In this document: one piece after another, positions 20,972 through 29,466 of the stretch
Numbering within the stretch: the first letter of the stretch is position 1
How the letters are laid out: each line of letters begins with the position of its first letter
Source: Erythrobacteraceae bacterium
GTDB taxonomy: Bacteria > Pseudomonadota > Alphaproteobacteria > Sphingomonadales > Sphingomonadaceae
DNA length: 38,835 bases
NCBI GenBank assembly: GCA_027486035.1
Contig: JAIXPX010000031.1
Span: 1 to 38,835, forward strand
Direction: 5' to 3'
Notes under the pieces: model-generated
Database searches by the model: none
Told to the model about the DNA's origin: nothing
What the model saw: only the letters and a program-made list of their open reading frames with translations
Position numbers and translations under genes: made by a program

Positions 20972-23335
20972 TCAAGCGTTAAGTGATTTTCGGACACCCC
21001 CCATCATCGCCAGCAGGTCTGCCATGGGGATCGCGGGCGAGAAGAAGTAACCCTGGGCCTGATCGCAGCCCATTTCCTTGAGAGCCGAAACGACCGCCAG
21101 GTCCTCGACCCCTTCGGCGACCACGGTCTTGCCGAGCGAGTGCGCGATCTCGATCGTTGCGCGCACCACGGCGCGGCTTTCTTCCGAGATCGCCATGTTC
21201 TGGACGAAGCGCTTGTCGACCTTGAGCTCGTCGCTGGGCAGCTTCTCGAGATATTCGAGGTTCGACTGGCCGGTGCCGAAGTCGTCGATCGACAGGCCGA
21301 TCCCGCGCGCCTTGAGCGCCGCGACCTGCGGAGCGATCCGGTCGTCCTCGAGCTTGGCCGTCTCGGTCAGTTCGAATGTCAGGTTCTCCGGCGGGAAATT
21401 GAACCGTCCGAGCATCGTCATAATGTCGAACAGAAGGTGCGTGTCAGACAGGCTCTTGGCCGACATGTTGGCCGCCAGCTTGAAGCGCGGGTCGATTGCG
21501 ATCGCCTGCTTGGCCTCCACCAGTGCGGTCTCGAGCACCACCAGAGTGAGCTCGTTGATGCGCTCACCCGCCTCGGCAGCAAGGACCAGATCCTGGGGAT
21601 TGACGAATTCGCGCCCGTCCGGCTGCCAGCGGATCAGCGTCTCGGCGCCGACGATGCGTCCCGAGGCAAGGTCGATCTTGGGCTGGTAGGCCACCCCGAT
21701 GCTGCGATCGCGCAGGCCCTTCTTGAGCACGCGGATAAGCTCGATGCGGTGGTTGCGCGCCTCGAGATGGGCCGCGTCGTTGATGATGAAACGCACGCCG
21801 CGCGTCGCCGCCTCGTCGGCCGCCTGCATTGCCCGCTTGATGCGCAGCGCCACCGGCAGATCGTGGTTGGTGTCGATCCCCATTGCTGGGGCGCTGTTCG
21901 ACGACTGCCAGTCGTGGCTGATCGCGGTCTTGAGCATCAGCGCCAGTCCGTCGGCATGGCGTTCCAGTTCCTCGCCGCCTATGCGCGGCGCAAGCCAGAC
22001 CAGCAGGTCGCGCTCGAAGGCGACATCGCCAGCCTCGCCCGGGCCCTTCACATAGGTAATGAGGGTGTTGACGAATTCGCCGAGTTCGCGCTCGCCCCAT
22101 TCTTCCGACATCTCTGCGAGATTGGCGATCTTGAGGGCATAGACGTCGAGGTCGGCGCCGGTCTTCTCGAGGCCGAGCGCGGTGGTCGTCATCGCATCGA
22201 CTTCGCTGCTGTAGTATTTGCGCGCGATCCGGCGGAAACCGATCGCCGCCGCGATAGCCGCCAGCAGCGCCGACATGATGTCGATATCGATGCCCAGCTC
22301 GTCGAGCACCAGCGTAATCGCTGCCAGCCCGAGCGTCGCCGCCCACAGGGGGCGCGACGAGCGCGAGCGGTTGAGCGCCTGCGCGAGGATCGCGATCGCG
22401 ACCACCAGCAGCGCCGGAATCCACATCAGATCAACCGGCGTGCCACGCTTCAGGGTATGAGCGCCGAGGATATGGAAATAGGAGCCTGAAACCTTGCCGA
22501 AAAACGGCAGGACAAAGTAGTCGGGGGACTCTACGTCGGTCTTGCCGATGATAACGTTCTTGCCGGCGAGTTCATCGGCGCCCACGCGCCCGCGCAGGAC
22601 GTCAAGATAGCGATAGGTCGGCACCGTCTTCGGGTTGAAGGCATAATCAGGCCGATAATCCACGGGCGGGCCGTGATAGTCAGCCAGTAGCGCCGACATG
22701 GAAGGATAGCTCTTACCCTCGAATGCAATATGGGTGGGAAAGATGACCGACAGTCCGAACGGCCGCGCAATGCCCACCATCACTGCCAACCCGGCCTGCC
22801 GGCGAAATGCGTCCTGGGGCGCAATCGGTTCGACCTTCTGGAACCCGACTTCAACCTTGGGCGAAAATCCCAGCCAGACCTTGTCCTTGTGACGTGCAAG
22901 CGTCCGCGCAAAGGCGGCATCGCTGGCGGGCGTTTCAGGATCGGCATGCGCGCGGTCAAACACAATTTTTTCAACGCCGGCGTCGACCAGCCGCTGGATC
23001 AGTTCGCTGTCCTCCAGACGCGACGGCACCGGTTTCCCGAGTCCGTTGAGGGTCGCATCGTCGATCGCGATCATCGCGATGTCCTGCGGTGCCGGGCGGC
23101 TGCGCAATTCGGCGCGAACCACGCGGTAAAAATCCTCCGCCGGCAGCGGCAGGTCGATCGCCGCAGAAAAGATTCCGAAGCCGATCGCGAAAATGGCCAC
23201 CTTCAGGCGCTTGCGGCGGAGCAGGTCGGCGCCTGCATGGCTGGCCAATTCATTGCGGAAAACAGCACCTACCTCCCCGCCAGCGGCAGGTCCGCGCCGC
23301 ATCCTGGCGGCCAGCGCAGAGAACCAGGCAATCAT
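20972..23335 (-). CDS. CHASE2 sensor – degenerate GGDEF – EAL c-di-GMP phosphodiesterase, 787 aa
   Basis: A membrane signalling protein. Order: an N-terminal transmembrane helix (about 47-65), a large periplasmic CHASE2 sensor (about 70-310), two or three helices (about 318-375), a divergent GGDEF-like domain without the GG[DE]EF motif, and a C-terminal EAL domain. The EAL signature reads ETL (in GAETLIRW), but the other catalytic positions are present: NMSAKSL, FELTETA, DDFGTG, LKVDKRFV, AEGVED and QGYFFSPAIP. It should therefore be an active c-di-GMP phosphodiesterase controlled by a periplasmic signal. ATG 23335 follows a TTG codon; the ribosome-binding site is weak. A separate EAL gene lies at 34269-35099. 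Confidence 0.88.
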   Translation of the reverse strand: MIAWFSALAARMRRGPAAGGEVGAVFRNELASHAGADLLRRKRLKVAIFAIGFGIFSAAIDLPLPAEDFYRVVRAELRSRPAPQDIAMIAIDDATLNGLGKPVPSRLEDSELIQRLVDAGVEKIVFDRAHADPETPASDAAFARTLARHKDKVWLGFSPKVEVGFQKVEPIAPQDAFRRQAGLAVMVGIARPFGLSVIFPTHIAFEGKSYPSMSALLADYHGPPVDYRPDYAFNPKTVPTYRYLDVLRGRVGADELAGKNVIIGKTDVESPDYFVLPFFGKVSGSYFHILGAHTLKRGTPVDLMWIPALLVVAIAILAQALNRSRSSRPLWAATLGLAAITLVLDELGIDIDIMSALLAAIAAAIGFRRIARKYYSSEVDAMTTTALGLEKTGADLDVYALKIANLAEMSEEWGERELGEFVNTLITYVKGPGEAGDVAFERDLLVWLAPRIGGEELERHADGLALMLKTAISHDWQSSNSAPAMGIDTNHDLPVALRIKRAMQAADEAATRGVRFIINDAAHLEARNHRIELIRVLKKGLRDRSIGVAYQPKIDLASGRIVGAETLIRWQPDGREFVNPQDLVLAAEAGERINELTLVVLETALVEAKQAIAIDPRFKLAANMSAKSLSDTHLLFDIMTMLGRFNFPPENLTFELTETAKLEDDRIAPQVAALKARGIGLSIDDFGTGQSNLEYLEKLPSDELKVDKRFVQNMAISEESRAVVRATIEIAHSLGKTVVAEGVEDLAVVSALKEMGCDQAQGYFFSPAIPMADLLAMMGGVRKSLNA

Positions 23336-23432
23336 CAAGCGCGCAATCCAGCAGGGAAAACCGAGCTTTTCCCTAGGATACAGTGGTTAATTCATCGCAA
23401 ATACTCGGGCAGGAACTGCACAGACGCGCGGG

Positions 23433-23903
23433 TCAGATCACCCGGTCGGAGAGCAGGCCCAGAACGATCGTCAAGCTTCCCAGCCCGATCGAGAGATGCA
23501 GGCGCAGCCGCAGGAAGTCGCCCGGGGCAAAGCCCAGCGCCCGGTCGATCACCGGCGAGAGCAGGATCAGCGCGCCCAGATAGAGCAGCGCCGGCCCCGG
23601 CCATTCCCACCCGAAGGTCCAGGGCAGGAACAGCGCCACGGCAAGGAGGCTCGGCACCACGCTCACGAGATAGGCCCCGGCCGTGCCCCGCCTGCTCTGG
23701 ACCGCCTGCCCCCACCACACCCCGCCAAGAAAGCTGAAGATCGCCGCCGCATAGGCAAAGCCACCCGCGAGCGCGGCATAGCGCCATTCGTGACCGGCAA
23801 GAATCATGGCAAGGCACAGGATCTGCGGCAGCAGCCCGGCATAGCCAAGGCCAAGAGCGGTGCGCGACAAGGGGCCGCGCACGGGTGGGGTTTGTCCGTC
23901 CAT
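23433..23903 (-). CDS. DUF3429-type integral membrane protein, 156 aa
   Basis: Five predicted membrane helices. The conserved core GGVWWGQAV in the third segment (residues about 62-70 in AIFSFLGGVWWGQAV) is typical of the DUF3429 family. Function unknown. ATG 23903 is chosen; an alternative ATG at 23918 adds five residues, and neither has a good ribosome-binding site. It is divergent from the SDR gene, with 77 bp between the starts. Confidence 0.82.
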   Translation of the reverse strand: MDGQTPPVRGPLSRTALGLGYAGLLPQILCLAMILAGHEWRYAALAGGFAYAAAIFSFLGGVWWGQAVQSRRGTAGAYLVSVVPSLLAVALFLPWTFGWEWPGPALLYLGALILLSPVIDRALGFAPGDFLRLRLHLSIGLGSLTIVLGLLSDRVI

Positions 23904-23980
23904 GGCGGGGTAAAGCATCAGCCCGCAAGCCGGTTCCCGCGTGCTTGCAGGCCGACGCGCTTTGCGCCACTTGAAGGGGC

Positions 23981-24754
23981 ATGGAACTGTTCGATCTCAG
24001 CGGCCAGACGGCCCTCGTCACCGGCGGCAATGGCGGGCTTGGCCTCGCCATGGCACGCGGCCTTGCCAAGGCTGGTGCCAATGTCGCGATCCTTGCGCGC
24101 GATGCCGGCAAGAACGCGGCGGCGGTGGATGAACTCGCACGGCTCGGCAGGGGAGAGGCGCTGGCGCTGACCTGCGATGTGGCCGAGGATGCCGCGATCG
24201 AGGATGCAGTCGGCAAGGTGGTTGCAACCTTCGGGCGGATCGACACCTGCTTCGCCAATGCCGGCATTTCGGGCGCTGGCGTCGGCATTCCCGACATCAC
24301 GCCCGAGGGCTGGGATCACACCCTCACCATCAACACCCGCGGCGCGGCGCTGGTCTACAAGCATGTCACGCGCCACATGATCGCCCGCGCCAAGGAGGGG
24401 GACGCTGGCGGCAAGCTGGTCGCCACCTCGTCCGGCCAGTCAATCATGGGGGTCAACCGCTCGTCGGACTATGCCGCATCCAAGGCCGCGCTCAACGGCC
24501 TGACCCGCGCCGCCGCCTTCGAGCTGGCGCGCTACCGGATCACCGCCAATGCGCTGCTTTTTGGCTTCTACGAGACCGACATCACCGCCAAGGCCGACCC
24601 GAGGTTCGCCGAGTGGATGAGCCGCCGCATCCCGCTGCGCCGACCGGGGGATCATGCGGGCCTCGAAGGCCTCGCGGTGTTCTTCGCCTCCCCGCACAGC
24701 GACTACATCACCGGACAATGCCTGCCGGTTGATGGGGGGCTTTCGATCTCCTGA
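23981..24754 (+). CDS. Short-chain dehydrogenase/reductase, 257 aa
   Basis: A classical SDR: cofactor motif TGGNGGLG (14-21), NAG (93-95), the catalytic Ser in ATSSGQS (150-151) and YAASK (Tyr164, Lys168), closing with the ITGQCLPVDGGLSI stretch common to the fold. The Arg40 after the second strand (AILARDAG) suggests NADP(H) preference. Related to FabG/gluconate-5-dehydrogenase-like enzymes, but the substrate is unknown. The next gene on the strand starts 73 bp downstream, with a minor CCCGC/GCGGG stem between, so co-transcription with the ABC1 kinase is possible. Confidence 0.92.
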   Translation: MELFDLSGQTALVTGGNGGLGLAMARGLAKAGANVAILARDAGKNAAAVDELARLGRGEALALTCDVAEDAAIEDAVGKVVATFGRIDTCFANAGISGAGVGIPDITPEGWDHTLTINTRGAALVYKHVTRHMIARAKEGDAGGKLVATSSGQSIMGVNRSSDYAASKAALNGLTRAAAFELARYRITANALLFGFYETDITAKADPRFAEWMSRRIPLRRPGDHAGLEGLAVFFASPHSDYITGQCLPVDGGLSIS

Positions 24755-24827
24755 CAGGAACGCCGCCCGCTGTGGCGGGTTAGCCTTGCACAACCCTCGC
24801 CTCCCCTTCCCCGGAAAGCCCGTTCCC

Positions 24828-26216
24828 GTGTCCGACGACGACAACCGAGTTCCCGAATTTGCCGACCGCCCCGAAGACCGCGCCCGCCAGCGCGCCGTGC
24901 CCGCAGGCCGCGTCGCGCGGATCGGCACCTTCGGACGGCTGGTGGGCGGCGTTGCCGGCGGCATGGTGGCCGAGGGCGCGCGGCGGCTGGCCTCGGGCGA
25001 AGGCATCACCGCGCGCGACCTGATCCTGACGCCCGGCAATGTCCAGCGGCTCACCGACCGCCTTTCGCACCTGCGCGGCGCGGCGATGAAGATGGGACAG
25101 ATGATCAGCCTCGATGCCGGCGATTTCCTGCCCGAGGAATTGTCGCGCATCCTTGCGACCTTGCGCGATCAGGCCAATTTCATGCCGACACGGCAGCTCG
25201 ATGCCGTGCTCAAGGCGGAATGGGGCGCCGACTGGCGCCGCCAGTTCCGCTGGTTCAACCCCCGCCCGATCGCGGCCGCGAGCATCGGTCAGGTCCACAA
25301 GGCGCTCACCCGCGATGGCCAGGAGCTGGCGATCAAGGTGCAATATCCCGGGGTCGCCAAGTCGATCGACAGCGATGTCGACAATGTCATGACCCTGCTC
25401 AGGGTCGCCGGCTTTGCCCCGCCCGAGCTCGAGATTGACAAGCTGATGGCGGCCGCCAAGCAGCAGCTCCACGAGGAAGCCGATTACGAGCGCGAGGGCG
25501 CGCAGATGGCGATGTATCGCGAGCGGCTTGCCGATGTGCCGGGCTTCGTGGTGCCCAAGCTCCACGAGGAGCTGACTCGCGGCGCGATTCTGGCGATGAG
25601 CTTCGAGGACGGCGTCTCGATCGAGGAACTGGGCAGCGAGCCCGCCGAACGGCGCGACGATGTCTTCGCGCGGCTGATCCGCCTGGTCGCGCGCGAGCTG
25701 TTCGATTTCGGGGTGATGCAGACCGACCCCAACTTCGCCAATTTCCGTTACCGGCGCGAGACCGGCGAGATCGTGCTGCTCGATTTCGGCGCTTGCCGCC
25801 CGGTCGATCCGGCAGTGGCAGACGGCTATCGCAAGATGCTGCTCGCAGGCCTCGAGGGCAATGCCGCAGACGTGCTCAAGGCAACAATCGACGCCGGCTT
25901 CATGATGCCGATCGTTGCCGAGAGGCACCCCGAGCGGGTGAGCCGGATGATCGATATCGTCATGGGCGAGATGCGCGAGGATGCCCCCTTCGACTTCGGC
26001 GACCGGGCGTTCATCCCGCTGCTGCGCGACGAAGGGTGGGCGATTGCGCAGGACAAGGAGACCTGGGCCTTTCCGCCAATCGAGACCCTGTTCGTGCAGC
26101 GCAAGGTTTCCGGAACCGCGCTGCTCGGCGCGCGATTGAAGGCCAAGGTCAACATCCGGCGGATCACGCAGGATGTTCTGGCGAGCACTGCGCCCCGCGT
26201 ACAGGCCCCCGACTGA
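24828..26216 (+). CDS. ABC1/UbiB-family atypical kinase (Coq8-like), 462 aa
   Basis: An atypical protein-kinase-like ATPase of the ABC1/ADCK/Coq8 family, linked in other organisms to ubiquinone biosynthesis and lipid handling. The family-specific KxGQ motif is KMGQ (88-91). Further motifs: AAASIGQVHKA, KVQYPG, the EADYEREG stretch, QTDPNFANF (Coq8-like QTDPNWSNF) and DFGACR (metal-binding DFG). The closeness to Coq8 in the last two motifs favours the Coq8 subgroup over UbiB proper. No ATG fits; GTG 24828 has GGAAAG nine bases upstream and gives the N-terminus VSDDDNRVPEF. No transmembrane tail is evident. Confidence 0.9.
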   Translation: MSDDDNRVPEFADRPEDRARQRAVPAGRVARIGTFGRLVGGVAGGMVAEGARRLASGEGITARDLILTPGNVQRLTDRLSHLRGAAMKMGQMISLDAGDFLPEELSRILATLRDQANFMPTRQLDAVLKAEWGADWRRQFRWFNPRPIAAASIGQVHKALTRDGQELAIKVQYPGVAKSIDSDVDNVMTLLRVAGFAPPELEIDKLMAAAKQQLHEEADYEREGAQMAMYRERLADVPGFVVPKLHEELTRGAILAMSFEDGVSIEELGSEPAERRDDVFARLIRLVARELFDFGVMQTDPNFANFRYRRETGEIVLLDFGACRPVDPAVADGYRKMLLAGLEGNAADVLKATIDAGFMMPIVAERHPERVSRMIDIVMGEMREDAPFDFGDRAFIPLLRDEGWAIAQDKETWAFPPIETLFVQRKVSGTALLGARLKAKVNIRRITQDVLASTAPRVQAPD

Positions 26217-26305
26217 GGCGTGCCAGACCCGCGCCAGGCGCGTTTCGCCGCGGTCTCGACCCGCGTTAGCCTCGCCTAGCCCGGCGTGAGCGGGATGGGA
26301 ACCAA

Positions 26306-26321
26306 TGTTTCACGTGAAACC
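26306..26321. promoter_or_regulatory. parS-like ParB-binding site (15/16 match)
   Basis: TGTTTCACGTGAAACC has the perfect CACGTG core and differs from the parS consensus only in the last base. It is intergenic, 50 bp before the phosphatase gene. Together with the site at 2256-2271 it suggests the ParB-loaded, origin-near part of the chromosome. Confidence 0.65.
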
Positions 26322-26370
26322 AACAAGATAGCCGTAGACAGGCGCCCCGGTTTGTTCTAACGGCAAGGCC

Positions 26371-26871
26371 ATGCGCGACGGGTTCGAGCATAGTTCAGGG
26401 GTTCTGTTTGTGTGTCTCGGCAATATCTGCCGGTCACCGATGGCCGAAGGCGCATTCCGCCAGCGCGCGCGGGAACAGGACTTTGCCTGTCCGGTCGATT
26501 CCGCCGGAACCGCGTCCTACCACCTCGGCAGTCCCCCCGATCCGCGCGCCATCGCTGTCGCCGCGCGTCACGGGGTCGATATCGCCGGGCAAGCCGCCCG
26601 CCAGATCGAACGCGACGACTTCTACCGCTTCGACCACATCGTCGCGCTTGACCGCGCCAATCTCGAAGGCGTGCGCGCCCGGGCACCGCGCGATGCGACC
26701 GCCAGATTGGCGATGCTGATGGATGCGGTCGAAGGACGCCGGGGGCAGGCGGTCGCCGATCCCTACTATGGCGACGAGGCAGCCTTTCTTGCGGCGTGGG
26801 AAGACATCCGCCTCGGCGTCGAGGCGTGGCTGGCCCGCATGATGCACGAGGCTGCCCGGATCGACCCCTGA
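26371..26871 (+). CDS. Low-molecular-weight protein-tyrosine phosphatase, 166 aa
   Basis: A cysteine-dependent phosphatase of the LMW-PTP fold. The P-loop CLGNICRS starts at Cys15 and ends at Arg21-Ser22 (CX5RS), and the general acid is Asp130 in ADPYYGD. Length is normal. Bacterial members act on tyrosine kinases of polysaccharide export or on arginine phosphates; the partner is unknown here and no kinase gene is adjacent. It is convergent with recG, whose stop is only three bases away, so there is no room for a terminator between them. Confidence 0.94.
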   Translation: MRDGFEHSSGVLFVCLGNICRSPMAEGAFRQRAREQDFACPVDSAGTASYHLGSPPDPRAIAVAARHGVDIAGQAARQIERDDFYRFDHIVALDRANLEGVRARAPRDATARLAMLMDAVEGRRGQAVADPYYGDEAAFLAAWEDIRLGVEAWLARMMHEAARIDP

Positions 26872-26873
26872 TC

Positions 26874-28949
26874 CTAGCCGCCCCGCAGCAGCTGGACGCC
26901 CCAGTCGCGCTCGAACAGGTAGAGCAGCAACCTCGCCGCCTCCCCGCGCGGCGAGGTCAGCCCGCCATCGCGCTCCATCAGCAGCCGCGCATCGGCATGG
27001 GCCGCGGGAAGCAGCCGCTGGACCTGCTCGAGATCGGCGATCCGGAACCCCGCCTCGCCCGACTGCCGCGTGCCGAGCAGCTCGCCCCCGCCCCGCAGCG
27101 CCAGATCTTCCTCGGCGATCCGGAACCCGTCCTGTGTCTCGCGCATCAGGGCAAGCCGCGCGCGGCCCGTTTCCGACAGCGCGCCCGAACGCAGCAGCAG
27201 GCAGGTGGATTTCTCCGCCCCCCGCCCCACGCGCCCGCGCAACTGGTGGAGCTGGGCGAGGCCGAAGCGCTCGGCCTGCTCGATCACCATGAGCGTGGCC
27301 GAGGGCACGTCGACCCCCACCTCGATCACCGTTGTGGCAACCAGCAGCCGCGCTTGCCCGCTGGCGAAACGCTCCATGTTGGCATCCTTGACCTCGGGAC
27401 GCAGCTGCCCATGGACCAGCACCACTGCCTCGCCGAAACGCTCCTTCAGTGCCGCGAAGCGCGCCTCGGCCGCAGCGATATCGGCCATGTCGGGCACGCC
27501 GTCGATCTCGCGTACCATGGGGCACACCCAATAGGCCTGCTGGCCACCGGCGATATGGCGCGCGAGCCCTTCGACGACCTCCTCGATCCGCTCCATCGCC
27601 ACCACCCGCGTATCAATCGCTTGCCGTCCGGGCGGCAGCTCGTCGAGGCGGCTGACGTCCATTTCGCCATATTGCGCCAGCGTCAGCGAGCGCGGGATCG
27701 GCGTCGCGGTCATGGCGAGCGTATGCGGCGCGCGCCTGCCTTTCGCAGCCAGAGCAAGCCGCTGCGCCACACCGAAGCGGTGCTGTTCGTCGATCACGAC
27801 AAGGCCGAGGTCGCGGTAGCTCACCGTGTCCTGGAATATCGCGTGCGTGCCCACCAGGAGCTGGATCGATCCGTCGAGCAGGCCCATCAGGATGCTCTCC
27901 CGCTCCCGCCCCTTGGCGCGGCCGGTGAGGAGCGCGATTTGCGCACCGGTCGGCCCAAGCATCTTGCGCAGCGTCTCGAAATGCTGGCGCGCAAGGATTT
28001 CGGTCGGAGCAAGGAGCGCCGCCTGCCTTCCCGCTTCCACGGCGATCAGCATGGCGTTGAGAGCCACCACGGTCTTGCCCGCTCCGACATCACCCTGGAG
28101 CAGGCGGAGCATCGGCGCCTCCTGCGCCATGTCGCCCTCGATCTCCGTGATCGACCGCCGCTGGGCGCCGGTGAGGCCGAAGGGAAGCTGGAGCTTTGCC
28201 CTGAGGCCCCCGTCGCCCACCAGCGCCTGCCCCTTGCGCTTGCGTCCGTCTGCCTTGACCAGCAGCAGCGCGAGAGAGTTGGCAAGGAGCTCGTCATAGG
28301 CGAGCCGGTCACGCGCCTTCGCATCGGTGCCCTCGTGGGCAAGCCTCAGCGCCGGGCCCCATGCCGGCCATCCGGCGCGATCGAGCTGGCCGGGCTCGAT
28401 CCACTCGGGAAGTTCGGGAAGCCGTGCAAGCGCCTGTTGGGCGAAGTCGGCGATGCGCGGCTGGGTCAGGCCCTCGGAGAGGCGATAGACCGGTTCGGAC
28501 AGGCGCCCCATGTGCGCCGCGCTTTCCACTTCGATATGGTCCGGATGGACGATCTGGAGCATGTCGCCGTAGCGGTCGAGCCGTCCGGCGACCCAGCGCC
28601 GCTCGCCCACGGGCAGCAGCTTTTTCGCGCCATAGGCTGCCTTGCCGAACCAGTTCAGGGACAGCACGTTGCCCGCCGCATCCTGCGCCAGCACGCGATA
28701 CGGCCCGCGACTGCCTGCGCGCGGCGCGCGGTGTTCGATGGCGGTGAGCGCGATGATGACCTGCTCGCCCTCGCTCGCCTCGTCGAGATTTGCCACCGCA
28801 CGGCGGCTAACGAAGCGTTCGGGCAGGTGGTAGGCGACGTCCTTCACCCGACCGAGACCGAGCTTCTCGAGCGGCTTCATCAGCTTCTGGCCGACGCCTT
28901 CAAGCGTCGTCACTTCGGCAAATAGCGGATTGAGAGCCTCGGGGCGCAT
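26874..28949 (-). CDS. recG: ATP-dependent DNA helicase RecG, 691 aa
   Basis: RecG remodels stalled replication forks and Holliday junctions. The N-terminal wedge/OB domain is followed by a superfamily 2 helicase: Walker A GDVGAGKT (about residues 287-294), DEQH box (about 385), TATPIPRSL (motif III), and QLRGRVGRG (motif VI), then the TRG-containing C-terminus. ATG 28949 (MRPEALNPLF) gives the usual start; an in-frame GTG (28967) and ATG (28958) lie just upstream. Divergent from sdhE, and followed across it by mfd, a recG-sdhE-mfd neighbourhood common in alphaproteobacteria. Confidence 0.96.
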   Translation of the reverse strand: MRPEALNPLFAEVTTLEGVGQKLMKPLEKLGLGRVKDVAYHLPERFVSRRAVANLDEASEGEQVIIALTAIEHRAPRAGSRGPYRVLAQDAAGNVLSLNWFGKAAYGAKKLLPVGERRWVAGRLDRYGDMLQIVHPDHIEVESAAHMGRLSEPVYRLSEGLTQPRIADFAQQALARLPELPEWIEPGQLDRAGWPAWGPALRLAHEGTDAKARDRLAYDELLANSLALLLVKADGRKRKGQALVGDGGLRAKLQLPFGLTGAQRRSITEIEGDMAQEAPMLRLLQGDVGAGKTVVALNAMLIAVEAGRQAALLAPTEILARQHFETLRKMLGPTGAQIALLTGRAKGRERESILMGLLDGSIQLLVGTHAIFQDTVSYRDLGLVVIDEQHRFGVAQRLALAAKGRRAPHTLAMTATPIPRSLTLAQYGEMDVSRLDELPPGRQAIDTRVVAMERIEEVVEGLARHIAGGQQAYWVCPMVREIDGVPDMADIAAAEARFAALKERFGEAVVLVHGQLRPEVKDANMERFASGQARLLVATTVIEVGVDVPSATLMVIEQAERFGLAQLHQLRGRVGRGAEKSTCLLLRSGALSETGRARLALMRETQDGFRIAEEDLALRGGGELLGTRQSGEAGFRIADLEQVQRLLPAAHADARLLMERDGGLTSPRGEAARLLLYLFERDWGVQLLRGG

Positions 28950-29022
28950 GGCCTGCATCGCTAACACCGTGCTTGCGTCTTTGCGAGTTGAAGCCGCGCA
29001 AGCCTGTGGCTAGGTGAACCCC

Positions 29023-29301
29023 ATGACCCACGCCCTTCCCTTCGAACAGCGCCTCGCCCGCGCCAAGTTCCGCAGCTGGCATCGCGGCACGCGCGAGGCC
29101 GACTACATGATCGGCGGCTTCTTCGACCGCTATCACGCCGCCTGGGGCGAAGATGAACTCGCCTGGTTCGAGGCGCTGCTCGACGAGGATGATGTCGACG
29201 TGATGGCCTGGGCCCTGGGCACGCAGACCCCGCCCGGGCACCTTGCCGGCGCGCTGCTCGCGGCGATGCAAAAGCTTGATTACGTCGATATCCCGCGCTG
29301 A
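29023..29301 (+). CDS. sdhE: Succinate dehydrogenase assembly factor SdhE (FAD assembly), 92 aa
   Basis: A small all-helical protein (DUF339) that promotes covalent FAD attachment to succinate dehydrogenase. The conserved RGxxE motif is present as RGTREAD at residues 21-27, followed by DYMIGGFFDRY and WFEALLDEDD(V)D. Length matches the family. AGGTGA five bases before ATG 29023 supports this start over the in-frame GTG at 29014. It lies between recG (divergent) and mfd (same strand, 165 bp away). Confidence 0.93.
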   Translation: MTHALPFEQRLARAKFRSWHRGTREADYMIGGFFDRYHAAWGEDELAWFEALLDEDDVDVMAWALGTQTPPGHLAGALLAAMQKLDYVDIPR

Positions 29302-29416
29302 AACGGCGCTCTGCCGCTCGCGGTTCGACACGCGGGCCACAAGCCGCTAGAGGCCGGAACCAATTCCCGTCCCTGCGTTTGCCCGAAGGCTCGCGCGGTG
29401 CGGGCAACCACCTGCA

Positions 29417-29444
29417 ACCCCCTCCTCGAGAGCGAGGTGGGGGT
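29417..29444 (+). other. Stem-loop between sdhE and mfd
   Basis: ACCCCCTCCTCG (29417-29428) pairs with CGAGGTGGGGGT (29433-29444) with one mismatch and a 4-base loop. It lies 22 bp before the mfd start and has no U-run. It may lower readthrough from sdhE or affect mfd translation. The remainder of 29302-29466 shows nothing else. Confidence 0.5.
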
Positions 29445-29466
29445 GCTGCCGCATTGAAGTGAGCCC

